This document shows, piece by piece, positions 55,500 to 63,604 of a stretch of 64,000 bases of DNA. The notes beneath the pieces were generated by a model. It saw only the letters and a list, made by a program, of their open reading frames with translations, did not search any database and was not told the DNA's origin. The position numbers were made by a program, and so were the translations under genes. Each line of letters opens with the position of its first letter. The first letter of the stretch is position 1. The stretch lies in contig JAILZT010000026.1 of assembly GCA_023512345.1 (NCBI GenBank), positions 1 to 64,000 on the forward strand, in the 5' to 3' direction. Source of the DNA: Paenibacillus sp. Its GTDB lineage: Bacteria; Bacillota; Bacilli; Paenibacillales; Paenibacillaceae.

Positions 55500-55952
55500 A
55501 TGTCTGAATCCGTTTCTTTGCTAAATGAATCGCTGCTGACAATGCTTCAATCGGAAACCTTTGTCCTTCTAAACACGGTTGATGCGGAAACTGGTGGACC
55601 AACGTCTACTGCGATCTCGTGGATTTATGCGGTTAGCCCTTCTGTTATCCGGCTTGCCGTTGATCATCGCTCAAGACTGGTTAATAATATGAAGGTCAAT
55701 CCTCTCGTCACTGTTACAGTCTTTGGAGAAGGGACGGTACACGCCATTAATGGGCATGCTGCTGTAAGGCAGGATCCGCTTGTGGATGTACCTTTCAAAA
55801 TGTGTTGTTTTGATGTTGAAATTTCAGCGGTGCGTAATGCACTTTTTTATGGAGCGCAGTTAGACTCTGCTCCCCGATATGCGAAAGTTTACGACCAGCG
55901 AGCGGCAGAGAAGCTGGACGGGCAAGTGTTTGCTGCCATGAAAAAAGCCTAG
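55500..55952 (+). CDS. Pyridoxamine 5'-phosphate oxidase-like split-barrel protein
   Basis: The protein has 150 aa from ATG 55,500 (AAGGGGG upstream). SETFVLLNTVDAETGGPTST, AISWIYAVSPSVIRLAVDHR and RLVNNMKVNPLVTVTVFGEG fit the FMN-binding split-barrel fold. It is probably an FMN- or F420-independent flavoprotein, but the substrate is not predictable. Its terminator begins inside the last codons. A similar gene lies beside ylaJ/ylaK-like genes in other Paenibacillus, as far as I recall. Confidence 0.8.
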   Translation: MSESVSLLNESLLTMLQSETFVLLNTVDAETGGPTSTAISWIYAVSPSVIRLAVDHRSRLVNNMKVNPLVTVTVFGEGTVHAINGHAAVRQDPLVDVPFKMCCFDVEISAVRNALFYGAQLDSAPRYAKVYDQRAAEKLDGQVFAAMKKA

Positions 55953-55975
55953 TGAGATTTCACTGGGCTTTTTTT
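55941..55975. terminator. Bidirectional terminator between convergent genes
   Basis: AAAAAAGCCTAGTGA pairs with TCACTGGGCTTTTTTT around a GATT loop. It overlaps the last codons of the split-barrel gene and faces the end of the lipoprotein gene. Confidence 0.9.
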
Positions 55976-55993
55976 GACCAAGTAGATTGATTT

Positions 55994-56536
55994 TTACTGT
56001 TGTTCTTTCGGTTTTGTATCCTCGGGAAGCTGGGGGATAATCCGGCCAATGATGTCAGCCATCTCTGTTGCAAAGCCCGATATAGGGTGCCCTTGGCTTA
56101 CATGGCGGCTCATCTCAGCGAGTCTGTTCGATAGATCCATATCAGAGGTAACGAGTGCATTCATCCCGTCAGGGTCCTTGCGGAGCGCCTCAGCCACTGA
56201 GTATTTGATAGTTCCTACCCGGGAGCGGGGGAGATTGCCGTCGACATCAATCCCGACTATAGCGGTATTTCCCATCACGACACAGTGAGCTCCGTTAACT
56301 CCGGGTACTCTAATAGCAAGTCGTTCTAAATGATCTTTAAGAGCGACATCGTTATCATCATTCGCTTGATTAACATCATCATTGGAGAGCTGCCTTACAC
56401 CGCTATCCCCGTCGTTGTTATTACCTTCGTTCATTGCAGATTGTTGATTCTGAGGAGAGGGTGATGTCTCTTTATTAACGATACCGCAGCTTGTTAGCAG
56501 CAGCAGTACCAGCAATAGACACATTGATTTTCTCAT
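55994..56536 (-). CDS. YhcN/YlaJ-family sporulation lipoprotein
   Basis: The protein has 180 aa. Its signal sequence ends in the lipobox LLLTSCG (Cys17). A Gln/Asn-rich linker is followed by the domain HLERLAIRVPGVNGAHCVVM, MGNTAIVGIDVDGNLPRSRV and VTSDMDLSNRLAEMSRHVSQ, characteristic of YhcN/YlaJ. These lipoproteins are made in the forespore and affect germination or spore envelope. AAGGAGT precedes the ATG. Confidence 0.9.
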   Translation of the reverse strand: MRKSMCLLLVLLLLTSCGIVNKETSPSPQNQQSAMNEGNNNDGDSGVRQLSNDDVNQANDDNDVALKDHLERLAIRVPGVNGAHCVVMGNTAIVGIDVDGNLPRSRVGTIKYSVAEALRKDPDGMNALVTSDMDLSNRLAEMSRHVSQGHPISGFATEMADIIGRIIPQLPEDTKPKEQQ

Positions 56537-56635
56537 ATGTGCGTACTCCTTTCTACCAAGATGTGAATTTATCTTTACCCATGGTGGAAAGAGTTATGTA
56601 TGATCAATCAAACCAGGCGCTGTGGAGGGGATAAC

Positions 56636-57967
56636 ATGAAAAAGATCTTTGTACTAGACACCAACGTGCTTCTGCACGACCCCAATTCAATTTTTGCTTT
56701 CAAGGAGAATGAGGTGATTATTCCAGCGATAGTTCTGGAAGAAATCGACTCCAAGAAGCGCAATGCGGATGAAATTGGCCGCAACGCCCGAACTGTATCC
56801 CGTCTGCTGGATGGTTTGCGTGAATTGGGCCACCTGCATAGCGGGGTTGAGCTTGAACACGGAGGGAAGCTGAAGGTAGAACTAAACCATCGCAGCTTTT
56901 TGAAGGTTCAGGAAATGTTCGGTGAGGTGTCTAATGATAATCGGATCTTAGCTGTAGCCCTTAATTATTTGAACGAGGAGAAAGAGAAACCCGAACCGCG
57001 TCCTGTGGTACTAGTAAGTAAAGATGTGCTAGTCCGTATTAAGGCAGATGTACTTGGTATTACGCCAGAGGATTTTCTTTCGGACCGTACAGGCGATCTG
57101 AATGAGCTGTATGCAGGCTACCAGACACTTTTGGTTCACCCGTCATTAATTGATGAATACTACAGCAACCGTTCTTTATCCGTTAAACAGCTGGCATTGT
57201 CTTATTCTTTATATCCTCATGAATTTATCATTCTAAAGGACGAGATAGGCAGTACCAAATCAGCTCTGCTTAAAGTGAACGGTGACGCCACTCGTTTAGA
57301 GCCTTTGTTCCTTGGTAATGATGCTGTATGGGGAATTAGTGCCCGCAATGCTCAACAACGGATGGCACTGGAGCTGCTTCTTAATGATGATATTCCCTTA
57401 GTGACCATTACCGGTAAAGCTGGTACAGGGAAAACCCTTCTCGCGTTGGCTGCCGGGTTGTTCAAAGTAGAGGATGCGCATAAATACAAGAAATTGCTAA
57501 TTGCTCGTCCTGTAGTGCCTATGGGTAAGGATATTGGTTATCTTCCGGGGGAAAAGGATGAAAAACTCCGTCCGTGGATGCAGCCTATCTATGATAATCT
57601 AGAATTTTTATTTGATACCAAAAAAGCGGGTGACATTGATAAAATATTAATGGGCCTAGGCAGTATACAAGTTGAGGCTCTCACGTATATCCGCGGACGT
57701 TCAATTCCGGCCCAGTTTATCATCATCGATGAGGCTCAAAATCTATCACGCCACGAGGTGAAAACCATCGTCTCTAGAGCTGGAGAGGGCAGTAAGGTCA
57801 TTCTAATGGGTGATCCCGAGCAAATTGACCATCCTTACCTGGATGCAGCCAGCAATGGACTCAGTTATATTGTGGAGAAGTTCAAACAGCAAGGCATCAG
57901 TGGACATATTACACTGGAGAAAGGCGAGCGTTCCCACCTGGCTCAGTTAGCTGCCGACCTGCTATAA
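56636..57967 (+). CDS. PIN-domain/PhoH-like ATPase (YlaK type)
   Basis: The protein has 443 aa from ATG 56,636 (GGAGGGG upstream). The N-terminal PIN domain has FVLDTNVLLHDPNSIFAFKE and VVLVSKDVLVRIKADVLGI. The C-terminal PhoH domain has TITGKAGTGKTLLALAAG (Walker A near 263), ARPVVPMGKDIGYLPGEKDE and FIIIDEAQNLSRHEVKTIVS (Walker B). This PhoH2 architecture couples an RNase to an ATP-driven RNA motor. It is divergent from the YlaJ-like gene. Confidence 0.93.
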   Translation: MKKIFVLDTNVLLHDPNSIFAFKENEVIIPAIVLEEIDSKKRNADEIGRNARTVSRLLDGLRELGHLHSGVELEHGGKLKVELNHRSFLKVQEMFGEVSNDNRILAVALNYLNEEKEKPEPRPVVLVSKDVLVRIKADVLGITPEDFLSDRTGDLNELYAGYQTLLVHPSLIDEYYSNRSLSVKQLALSYSLYPHEFIILKDEIGSTKSALLKVNGDATRLEPLFLGNDAVWGISARNAQQRMALELLLNDDIPLVTITGKAGTGKTLLALAAGLFKVEDAHKYKKLLIARPVVPMGKDIGYLPGEKDEKLRPWMQPIYDNLEFLFDTKKAGDIDKILMGLGSIQVEALTYIRGRSIPAQFIIIDEAQNLSRHEVKTIVSRAGEGSKVILMGDPEQIDHPYLDAASNGLSYIVEKFKQQGISGHITLEKGERSHLAQLAADLL

Positions 57968-57983
57968 GACACCAATATCATCA

Positions 57984-58036
57984 AAAAACATAAGCAGCAA
58001 GTCTCCCGTTGATGGAGACTTGCTGCTTATGTTTTG
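57984..58036 (+). terminator. Terminator of the YlaK-like gene
   Basis: A 21-bp perfect stem (AAACATAAGCAGCAAGTCTCC / GGAGACTTGCTGCTTATGTTT) with a CGTTGAT loop, ending in TTTTG. Confidence 0.92.
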
Positions 58037-58142
58037 AATGCAGCCTATATATTAGCAGAATAGCGTTTTCAATGGGTACAGACAAAAGGAGAAAAGGTTG
58101 GTAGAATAGGGAGAACATTAGAAGTGGAATCGGGAGGTAAAG

Positions 58143-59387
58143 GTGCTGAAACGTAAAAATTATTGGCTGTTATTTGCCATATTACTGCTCTCGCTGACTA
58201 GTCTCTCTCCCAGTCTGGAGCTGAATACAAATGAAGGGCCTCACCCTAGAAGTAAGCCTCAAGATCAGTCCATGCAACCTGCCACTGGGGAACTGGGTGA
58301 CAAGGGTCTTTTACATATTACTGTATCCCTAAATGATGAAGAATTTCGGGAACTGAAGCTGATTAGTGGACGATATACCCTAACCAGCGGCGTGGGGGTA
58401 GACTTGAAGAATATTGCAAGTGAACAAGCAGAGCAGACGTTGCATAGGGATTTAACGATAGGCGACAGCCCGGACATTATTATGACCGAAGGCAGAAATA
58501 TACTGGATTTAGCTACCCAAGGGTATTTACTTCCGGTTAATGTATATCAGAGCGCTCCAGGCAGTACACCTTTGACCGGCTTAATTCCTTTGTATCAATG
58601 GAATGGATATGACTGGGGAGTCCCGCTTGATATTGATCCTTATGTTCTGGTGTATTCCCCGCAAAGACTCGCAGAGCTTGGAATGGAAAAGCTGCCGAGG
58701 AGCTTGGAAGAATGGAACACTCTTTTGCAAACTGTCCGTAAAGATAAAGGGAAGTATTTATTGTCTATGGATACCCGTAATCCTTATGGATATTCTGCAC
58801 TGCTGGAGAGCATGGGAAGCAATCTGCTTTCAGAAGATATGGCTCCAATAGAATGGACACAGAATGCCCGAAGCTATTTTTATTTGACCAGTCAATATAA
58901 TATAGAGGTATGGGACATGCTTGAGGATGATACCATAACCATTGCTATCATGCCTTTATCAGAGTGGCAAATCCATGAGAAAGACAATTTGAGAGCCGAA
59001 GCTCCTCTGGTTAAAATCAATGAAAGGGGACTTGGCGCGCTTTCTAGCCGCTGTTTTGCACTTTCCGCACAATCCCTGCAACCCGAGGAAGCCGTCACAT
59101 GGTTATCGTATATCACATCCAGAACCGCCCAGTTAGAATGGTTGGAGTCCACCGGGCGGCTGCCAGCTCTCGATGAGGTTTACAGAACAGGGTTTCGTGG
59201 TATGGGGGAATTGCCGTTTGAGACTGCCATTTTACTAAGTGAAGATACAACAACCCATAACCCTGAAAATGGGGGGAACTGGGGTAAGTCTACTGCTATA
59301 ATAGCCTCATTTCTTACGAGCAAGATTGATGCGGCAGACTATAGAAAGGCGATCCCGGTGCCTGAATCCGAACCACAGGAACCTTAA
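58143..59387 (+). CDS. Orphan extracellular solute-binding protein (family 1 type), no lipobox
   Basis: The protein has 414 aa from GTG 58,143 after GGGAGGTAAAG. A hydrophobic N-terminus (NYWLLFAILLLSLTSLSPSL) lacks the cysteine expected for a lipoprotein. The body has the sugar-binding-protein pattern: PDIIMTEGRNILDLATQGYL, WNGYDWGVPLDIDPYVLVYS, LGMEKLPRSLEEWNTLLQTV and a late EAVTWLSYITSRTAQLEWLE. No permease or ATPase gene is adjacent. It may be a sensor partner or a scavenging protein held by an uncleaved anchor. Confidence 0.78.
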   Translation: MLKRKNYWLLFAILLLSLTSLSPSLELNTNEGPHPRSKPQDQSMQPATGELGDKGLLHITVSLNDEEFRELKLISGRYTLTSGVGVDLKNIASEQAEQTLHRDLTIGDSPDIIMTEGRNILDLATQGYLLPVNVYQSAPGSTPLTGLIPLYQWNGYDWGVPLDIDPYVLVYSPQRLAELGMEKLPRSLEEWNTLLQTVRKDKGKYLLSMDTRNPYGYSALLESMGSNLLSEDMAPIEWTQNARSYFYLTSQYNIEVWDMLEDDTITIAIMPLSEWQIHEKDNLRAEAPLVKINERGLGALSSRCFALSAQSLQPEEAVTWLSYITSRTAQLEWLESTGRLPALDEVYRTGFRGMGELPFETAILLSEDTTTHNPENGGNWGKSTAIIASFLTSKIDAADYRKAIPVPESEPQEP

Positions 59388-59397
59388 TCTTTGCACC

Positions 59398-59412
59398 ATT
59401 AGGACGCCTAAT
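59398..59412. repeat. Small inverted repeat between convergent genes
   Basis: ATTAGG-ACG-CCTAAT is a perfect 6-bp stem that ends at the base before the stop codon of the minus-strand coiled-coil gene. It is too short and lacks a T-run for efficient termination, so each gene may read into the other. Confidence 0.4.
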
Positions 59413-60549
59413 TTAGAAAGTGATAGTGAGTGTGACATGTAGAACACCCTCCTTGCTGTCCACATCGGTGGCATGCAGGAATGAAATCACCTTTTCTGGA
59501 TAAAATCCGAGGTCGAATTCCTCTTCTAAGGATTTTCGAGTAGTATCCGGAAGCTTTAGGCCATTGAAAACTATATCATCTACATGAAACATCAGGCCGC
59601 TTTCGGGTGCCTCTAGTATGGAATAATGCCCTTTTAAATCTAAGGATAAATTTCCGCTAATACCGCTAGCGGTCACGGAGTTTTCATCGAATTTAAATTC
59701 AAAATTCTCAAAGAGCTTATTTTGAGAGTGCAAGAATTCATTCAAGTCTTCTTCTTTAAGTTTCAGATGATAAGTCATCCCACTCCGCTCCAGGATTCCC
59801 TCACGGTTTTGGACGAACTCTGGCAGGCCGTTCATCGCTGCTGACAATGCTTTAAAATAAGTTTTTACTTCATGAAGACCGATATTTTCCCAATATTGTG
59901 TAAACTCCTCTAGCAGTGCACTCATTCTTGCAGGATCTGTACTCTCTCCTAACCCGCTTTCAATCTCCTTATTAAGAGCTGCTACCCTAATCTTCTGTGC
60001 CTCCAGGTTTGTTTTGAGCTCGGCCAATTCCCTAGAACTTCGTTCAGCGGATTGAATGGTTGCCTTCAAATCCTTGTATTGACCTTTATACTCTTCTAGT
60101 ATCTCGTGGTCACGTCCGATCGTCAGCTCGTAATAATCAAATAAGAGAAATACTTTGCTTATACTTTTAGCAGAAAGAAAAGCGGTAAGAAGATCATCTC
60201 TATCCCCCATATAATAAGAACGAACGATAGCACCTGCTTCTTCCTGTTGGTCCGCAATCGCAGATTTTTTATCCGCGGCTTCCTGATTCAGTCGTATGAC
60301 CTTTTTTTCAAGTGCAACCTGATCTTCATTAATTCGCATAATCTCCCGGTCGATTTCAGAAACGGACAACGTTTTTTGAAGCAGTTCACGGGTTTCTTCA
60401 TTATCCGGCATATCCAGTGAGAGAGAAGGAATCGCGGATCCATTAGGCTCAGCTAGAATAATTGCGCCATTAAATAGCAGCATTAGGCAATATATTAGTA
60501 CAAGTATGGCCGCAATCATGCGACTTTGAGAACAGCGGGAGAGCACCAC
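59413..60549 (-). CDS. Exported coiled-coil protein of unknown function
   Basis: The protein has 378 aa from GTG 60,549; ATG 60,516 is an alternative. A signal/anchor (IAAILVLIYCLMLLFNGAII) is followed by coiled coil at about 55-110 (REIMRINEDQVALEKKVIRL) and 140-200. GAIVRSYYMGDRDDLLTAFL and ISKVFLLFDYYELTI closely resemble the head of PcsB/CwlO-type exported coiled-coil proteins. No NlpC/P60 or peptidase domain follows. Instead there is a beta-rich domain (FEFKFDENSVTASGISGNLS). It may regulate wall hydrolases, but this is conjecture. Confidence 0.7.
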   Translation of the reverse strand: MVLSRCSQSRMIAAILVLIYCLMLLFNGAIILAEPNGSAIPSLSLDMPDNEETRELLQKTLSVSEIDREIMRINEDQVALEKKVIRLNQEAADKKSAIADQQEEAGAIVRSYYMGDRDDLLTAFLSAKSISKVFLLFDYYELTIGRDHEILEEYKGQYKDLKATIQSAERSSRELAELKTNLEAQKIRVAALNKEIESGLGESTDPARMSALLEEFTQYWENIGLHEVKTYFKALSAAMNGLPEFVQNREGILERSGMTYHLKLKEEDLNEFLHSQNKLFENFEFKFDENSVTASGISGNLSLDLKGHYSILEAPESGLMFHVDDIVFNGLKLPDTTRKSLEEEFDLGFYPEKVISFLHATDVDSKEGVLHVTLTITF

Positions 60550-60672
60550 ACCACCACCTTGATAAGTTATAAGATTTCAGTAATGAAGATTAACTCGTAT
60601 CTATTCATAATATGATCATGCCCGCTAAAATATCATAACCCCTTTTGAGCATTTGACCTACAATAAACTGCA

Positions 60673-60713
60673 CAAAAAAACAGAAGCGTCCCTAAAGAGA
60701 AGGAAACGCCTCC
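60673..60713 (-). terminator. Terminator of the DUF2626 gene
   Basis: Read on the minus strand, GGAGGCGTTTCC pairs with GGGACGCTTCTG across a short loop and is followed by TTTTTTT. Confidence 0.85.
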
Positions 60714-60733
60714 GTTCCGTGAAAAAATTACGT

Positions 60734-60970
60734 TTATAGTGGAAGACCCATTTGGAAAATCGTCCAATAACTGAAGCCGGTGAAGGTTACGATCATGTAT
60801 GCCCAAAATAAAAGGATGTAAATCCTCTCTGTAAACTTCATATACCCAAGAATTACGAAAAATGCAGTTTGTAAAAAGAATAGCAGAGCCATCTCAGTTA
60901 AATCTCCTGCAAATGCCATAAGGCCGATGGCAAGAGTGAAAAAGCCCAATACCCGAAACATGCGGTCCAC
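60734..60970 (-). CDS. DUF2626-like small membrane protein
   Basis: The protein has 78 aa from GTG 60,970 (AAAGGGGGA upstream). The start MDRMFRVLGFFTLAIGLMAF and the end of the chain (TGFSYWTIFQMGLPL) match DUF2626, a short protein with three membrane helices found in Bacilli (B. subtilis YqgY). Function unknown. A consensus-like promoter precedes it. Confidence 0.82.
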   Translation of the reverse strand: MDRMFRVLGFFTLAIGLMAFAGDLTEMALLFFLQTAFFVILGYMKFTERIYILLFWAYMIVTFTGFSYWTIFQMGLPL

Positions 60971-61314
60971 TGGTGAGTCCCCCTTTCAGTTATGTATCAG
61001 ACGAGAATTCCTTTATTTAATTATACCCTCTTCCTAAATGAGTGTAAACGAATTCAAATAAAAAAAGCATTAAATATCAGAATAAAGTGATAAATGCATT
61101 TGACAACCTCTGATTAAGTATATTTAGAGAAAAAAGAAGTTCCTGTGTATGATCAGTACATAAAATGGAAATACAATTTAGTATCAAATAGATTCTATGA
61201 ACTCTATGAGAGGCATAGGTATGGAGTAAGCAGCTTTTATCCCTATTCACTACCCGGCAGAGCTGTCGGTTATGAAGATGGTTATTTTATGATGTTGTTA
61301 GGAGGTTAGGTTGG
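60971..61314. other. Intergenic region between the divergent DUF2626 and rsfA genes
   Basis: There is no gene in these 344 bases. On the minus strand TTTACA (61,048-61,043) and TATAAT (61,025-61,020) are separated by 17 bases, a good sigma-A promoter for the DUF2626 gene. On the plus strand TTGACA occurs at 61,099, but with no -10 at proper distance. The last bases hold the TTAGGAGG of rsfA. I could not identify a sigma-F promoter with confidence. Confidence 0.6.
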
Positions 61315-61965
61315 ATGACAGCCGTTAGACAGGATGCTTGGAGTGTGGAAGACGATTTAATATTAGCGGAAGTAACCCTTCGTCACATTCGGGAAGGGAG
61401 TACGCAGCTTGCCGCTTTTGAAGAGGTGGGCGAGAAAATTGGTAGAACATCAGCAGCATGTGGATTTCGCTGGAACAGTTGCGTACGCAAAAGTTATGAG
61501 GATGCTATTGGAATCGCAAAAGGGCAACGCCAGAAACGAAGTTATTTGAAAAAACAACCAAGTATTAGAGGTGCTCAGGTTGCGGCTCTAATGATTGGGG
61601 AAATTGAAGAGGGATATGGGCGGAGTGAAGGGTTAAATGAGAATACGCTCTCTATTGATGCTGTTATTCGATTCCTCAGACAGTGGAAGGGAACGTTTCA
61701 TGAAGCAGGTCGACAGCTTAAAATGCTGGAAAGAGATCTGAGAGACAAGGAAGATGAACTCGCGGATCTACGGTTGGAAAATGAGCGATTATCTAAGGAA
61801 ATCAATCTTGCCCAAACGGATTATCGTGTAGTTAACGATGATTACAAAGCCTTAATACAAATTATGGATCGTGCACGAAGATTAGCGTTTTTGAATGAGG
61901 AAGAAGATGAAGCTAAGACACGCTTTAAAATGGATGCTAATGGAAATCTCGAACGTATCGATTGA
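61315..61965 (+). CDS. rsfA: RsfA-family prespore-specific transcriptional regulator
   Basis: The protein has 216 aa. The N-terminal Myb/SANT-like domain has RQDAWSVEDDLILAEVTLRH and GRTSAACGFRWNSCVRKSYE, diagnostic for RsfA. The C-terminal half is a coiled coil (MLERDLRDKEDELADLRLEN). In B. subtilis RsfA is made in the forespore under sigma-F and tunes sigma-F genes. AGGAGG precedes the ATG, and a clean terminator follows, so it is monocistronic. Confidence 0.9.
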   Translation: MTAVRQDAWSVEDDLILAEVTLRHIREGSTQLAAFEEVGEKIGRTSAACGFRWNSCVRKSYEDAIGIAKGQRQKRSYLKKQPSIRGAQVAALMIGEIEEGYGRSEGLNENTLSIDAVIRFLRQWKGTFHEAGRQLKMLERDLRDKEDELADLRLENERLSKEINLAQTDYRVVNDDYKALIQIMDRARRLAFLNEEEDEAKTRFKMDANGNLERID

Positions 61966-61981
61966 ATCGTTGTTTTAGTGT

Positions 61982-62024
61982 AAATCCCGCAGTAGCCTTG
62001 GGCTGCTTGCGGGATTTTTATTTT
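61982..62024 (+). terminator. Terminator of rsfA
   Basis: AAATCCCGCA pairs with TGCGGGATTT, with an inner GTAGCC/GGGCTGC pairing, and T-rich sequence follows. Confidence 0.88.
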
Positions 62025-62087
62025 GCTATTGTTTTACGAGAAGGGATATACTGTAAGGAAATTGTAGGTAACGGCAGGTGTGATTAC

Positions 62088-63059
62088 ATGAGAATAGATT
62101 TGATTGGTGCGGGTTCACTAGGGTTGCTTTTAGGTGGGAAACTTGCATTGTCTGGGAATGAAATTAGGTTTTGGTGCAGAGGAAATGAACAAGCCCAGGC
62201 ATTGAAAAGTACAGGCTTAACTGTCAGTTATGAGGATGAACGCGAGCCGGAATGGATGAATGGAGATCGATTGGAAGCGGCAGCAGCCATAGAATTTGCA
62301 GATGGATATCTACAGAAACCCTCTGACTGGATCATTCTTACTGTAAAACAACTAGTATTGCATACAGAATTAGTTGAGATTCTGAAACCGCTGCGTAATT
62401 CTAAATCCAACATCATTTGTTTCCAAAATGGAAGCGGTCATATGGAGATGTTGCAGGAGCTGCTGCCTATGGCCCAGTTATATGCCGCTGTAACGACGGA
62501 AGCTGCTAAAGTAGTCTCTTCCGTTGAAGTCATTCATGCGGGTACGGGGGAAACATGGATTGGACGATTGCAAAATCTCAAGAACAATAAATGTACAATA
62601 AACAATGATTCTGAGGTAATTAGTTTACTTGAACAGCTGAATATAGCAGGATTCTTAACACGTTTGTCGAATGAAGTGGAAACCAAGATTTACCGGAAAC
62701 TCTTGATAAATGCTGTTATTAACCCGCTTACTGCTCTATGGCGTATTCCAAACGGCGAATTACTATCTTCACCCGCTCGTATTCAACTAATGCGAGAACT
62801 CTATGAGGAAGCAATTCTCGTGTATGAGGCTGTTGGAGTAAGCTATGATGTCAACGCCTGGGATACTATACTTCAGGTTTGCCAAGCAACCGCTGGGAAT
62901 ACTTCATCTATGCTTGCGGACGTTCTTGCAGGAAGAGCAACGGAAATCCGTTGGATAAATGGCCATATTATTGATATGGCAGACCGATCTGGGATAGCAG
63001 TTCCGGCTCATCGTTGGATTTGTAGGCTAGTGGAAGGTATGAACGTGGAGAAGGAGTGA
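62088..63059 (+). CDS. 2-dehydropantoate 2-reductase (ketopantoate reductase)
   Basis: The protein has 323 aa from ATG 62,088. The N-terminal Rossmann motif LIGAGSLGLLLGGKLALSG is followed by ILTVKQLVL and NIICFQNGSGHMEML. The catalytic and substrate part has KIYRKLLINAVINPLTALWR and TSSMLADVLAGRATEIRWIN. It reduces ketopantoate with NADPH on the way to pantothenate and CoA. Bacilli often carry two homologues (panE and ylbQ), so I leave the symbol open. The next gene follows six bases later. Confidence 0.9.
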   Translation: MRIDLIGAGSLGLLLGGKLALSGNEIRFWCRGNEQAQALKSTGLTVSYEDEREPEWMNGDRLEAAAAIEFADGYLQKPSDWIILTVKQLVLHTELVEILKPLRNSKSNIICFQNGSGHMEMLQELLPMAQLYAAVTTEAAKVVSSVEVIHAGTGETWIGRLQNLKNNKCTINNDSEVISLLEQLNIAGFLTRLSNEVETKIYRKLLINAVINPLTALWRIPNGELLSSPARIQLMRELYEEAILVYEAVGVSYDVNAWDTILQVCQATAGNTSSMLADVLAGRATEIRWINGHIIDMADRSGIAVPAHRWICRLVEGMNVEKE

Positions 63060-63065
63060 AGATAC

Positions 63066-63452
63066 TTGGAAATATTGAGCAATTCGGTTATAGCTTTGAG
63101 CATTATCCCAATTTTACCATTTTTTCTCATCTATTTTATTAGTATCGCTTTAAAAAAAGAAAAGAAGAAATCCATTTTAGTTGCTATGGACGTAACCACA
63201 CTTTTCCTTCTTCTTTCAGTATCTGCATTATTTAATAATATCTTCCAATCTACATTCGGATTTTATTTAATCTTACTAATTGTGCTAATAGCAGCTGGAT
63301 TAATCGGTGGAGCACAAAACCGTTTGAAGGGCCAAGTGGACGGGAAAAGATTGCTTAGAGCCGTATGGAGACTCAGTTTTTTGTTCATGAGCTTCGGATA
63401 TTTGGTGTTCATGTTCGTCGGTCTAATCAAGTACATATCACAGGCTGTGTGA
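63066..63452 (+). CDS. DUF3397 membrane protein
   Basis: The protein has 128 aa from TTG 63,066 after GGAGAAGGAG. Four hydrophobic helices include IIPILPFFLIYFISIALKK and WRLSFLFMSFGYLVFMFVGL. The layout and its position after the ketopantoate reductase gene match DUF3397 proteins of Bacilli. Function unknown. Confidence 0.82.
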   Translation: MEILSNSVIALSIIPILPFFLIYFISIALKKEKKKSILVAMDVTTLFLLLSVSALFNNIFQSTFGFYLILLIVLIAAGLIGGAQNRLKGQVDGKRLLRAVWRLSFLFMSFGYLVFMFVGLIKYISQAV

Positions 63453-63604
63453 TGTTTTCCATTGCTTCGGTGAAGCGTCAACGTCACAAAATTTTAAAGA
63501 ATTAAAAAAATATCTTTTTCAGAAAACATTCCTCTAGATTTTTTTGACCACTGGTTGTATAATCAGAAACCATATACCACATTCTATTTAGGGGGAACTG
63601 CTAG

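Noticed and set aside
61099-61130. Sigma-A promoter for rsfA from TTGACA at 61,099
   Set aside because: No -10 hexamer at 16-18 bases; the nearest AT-rich hexamer is too close.
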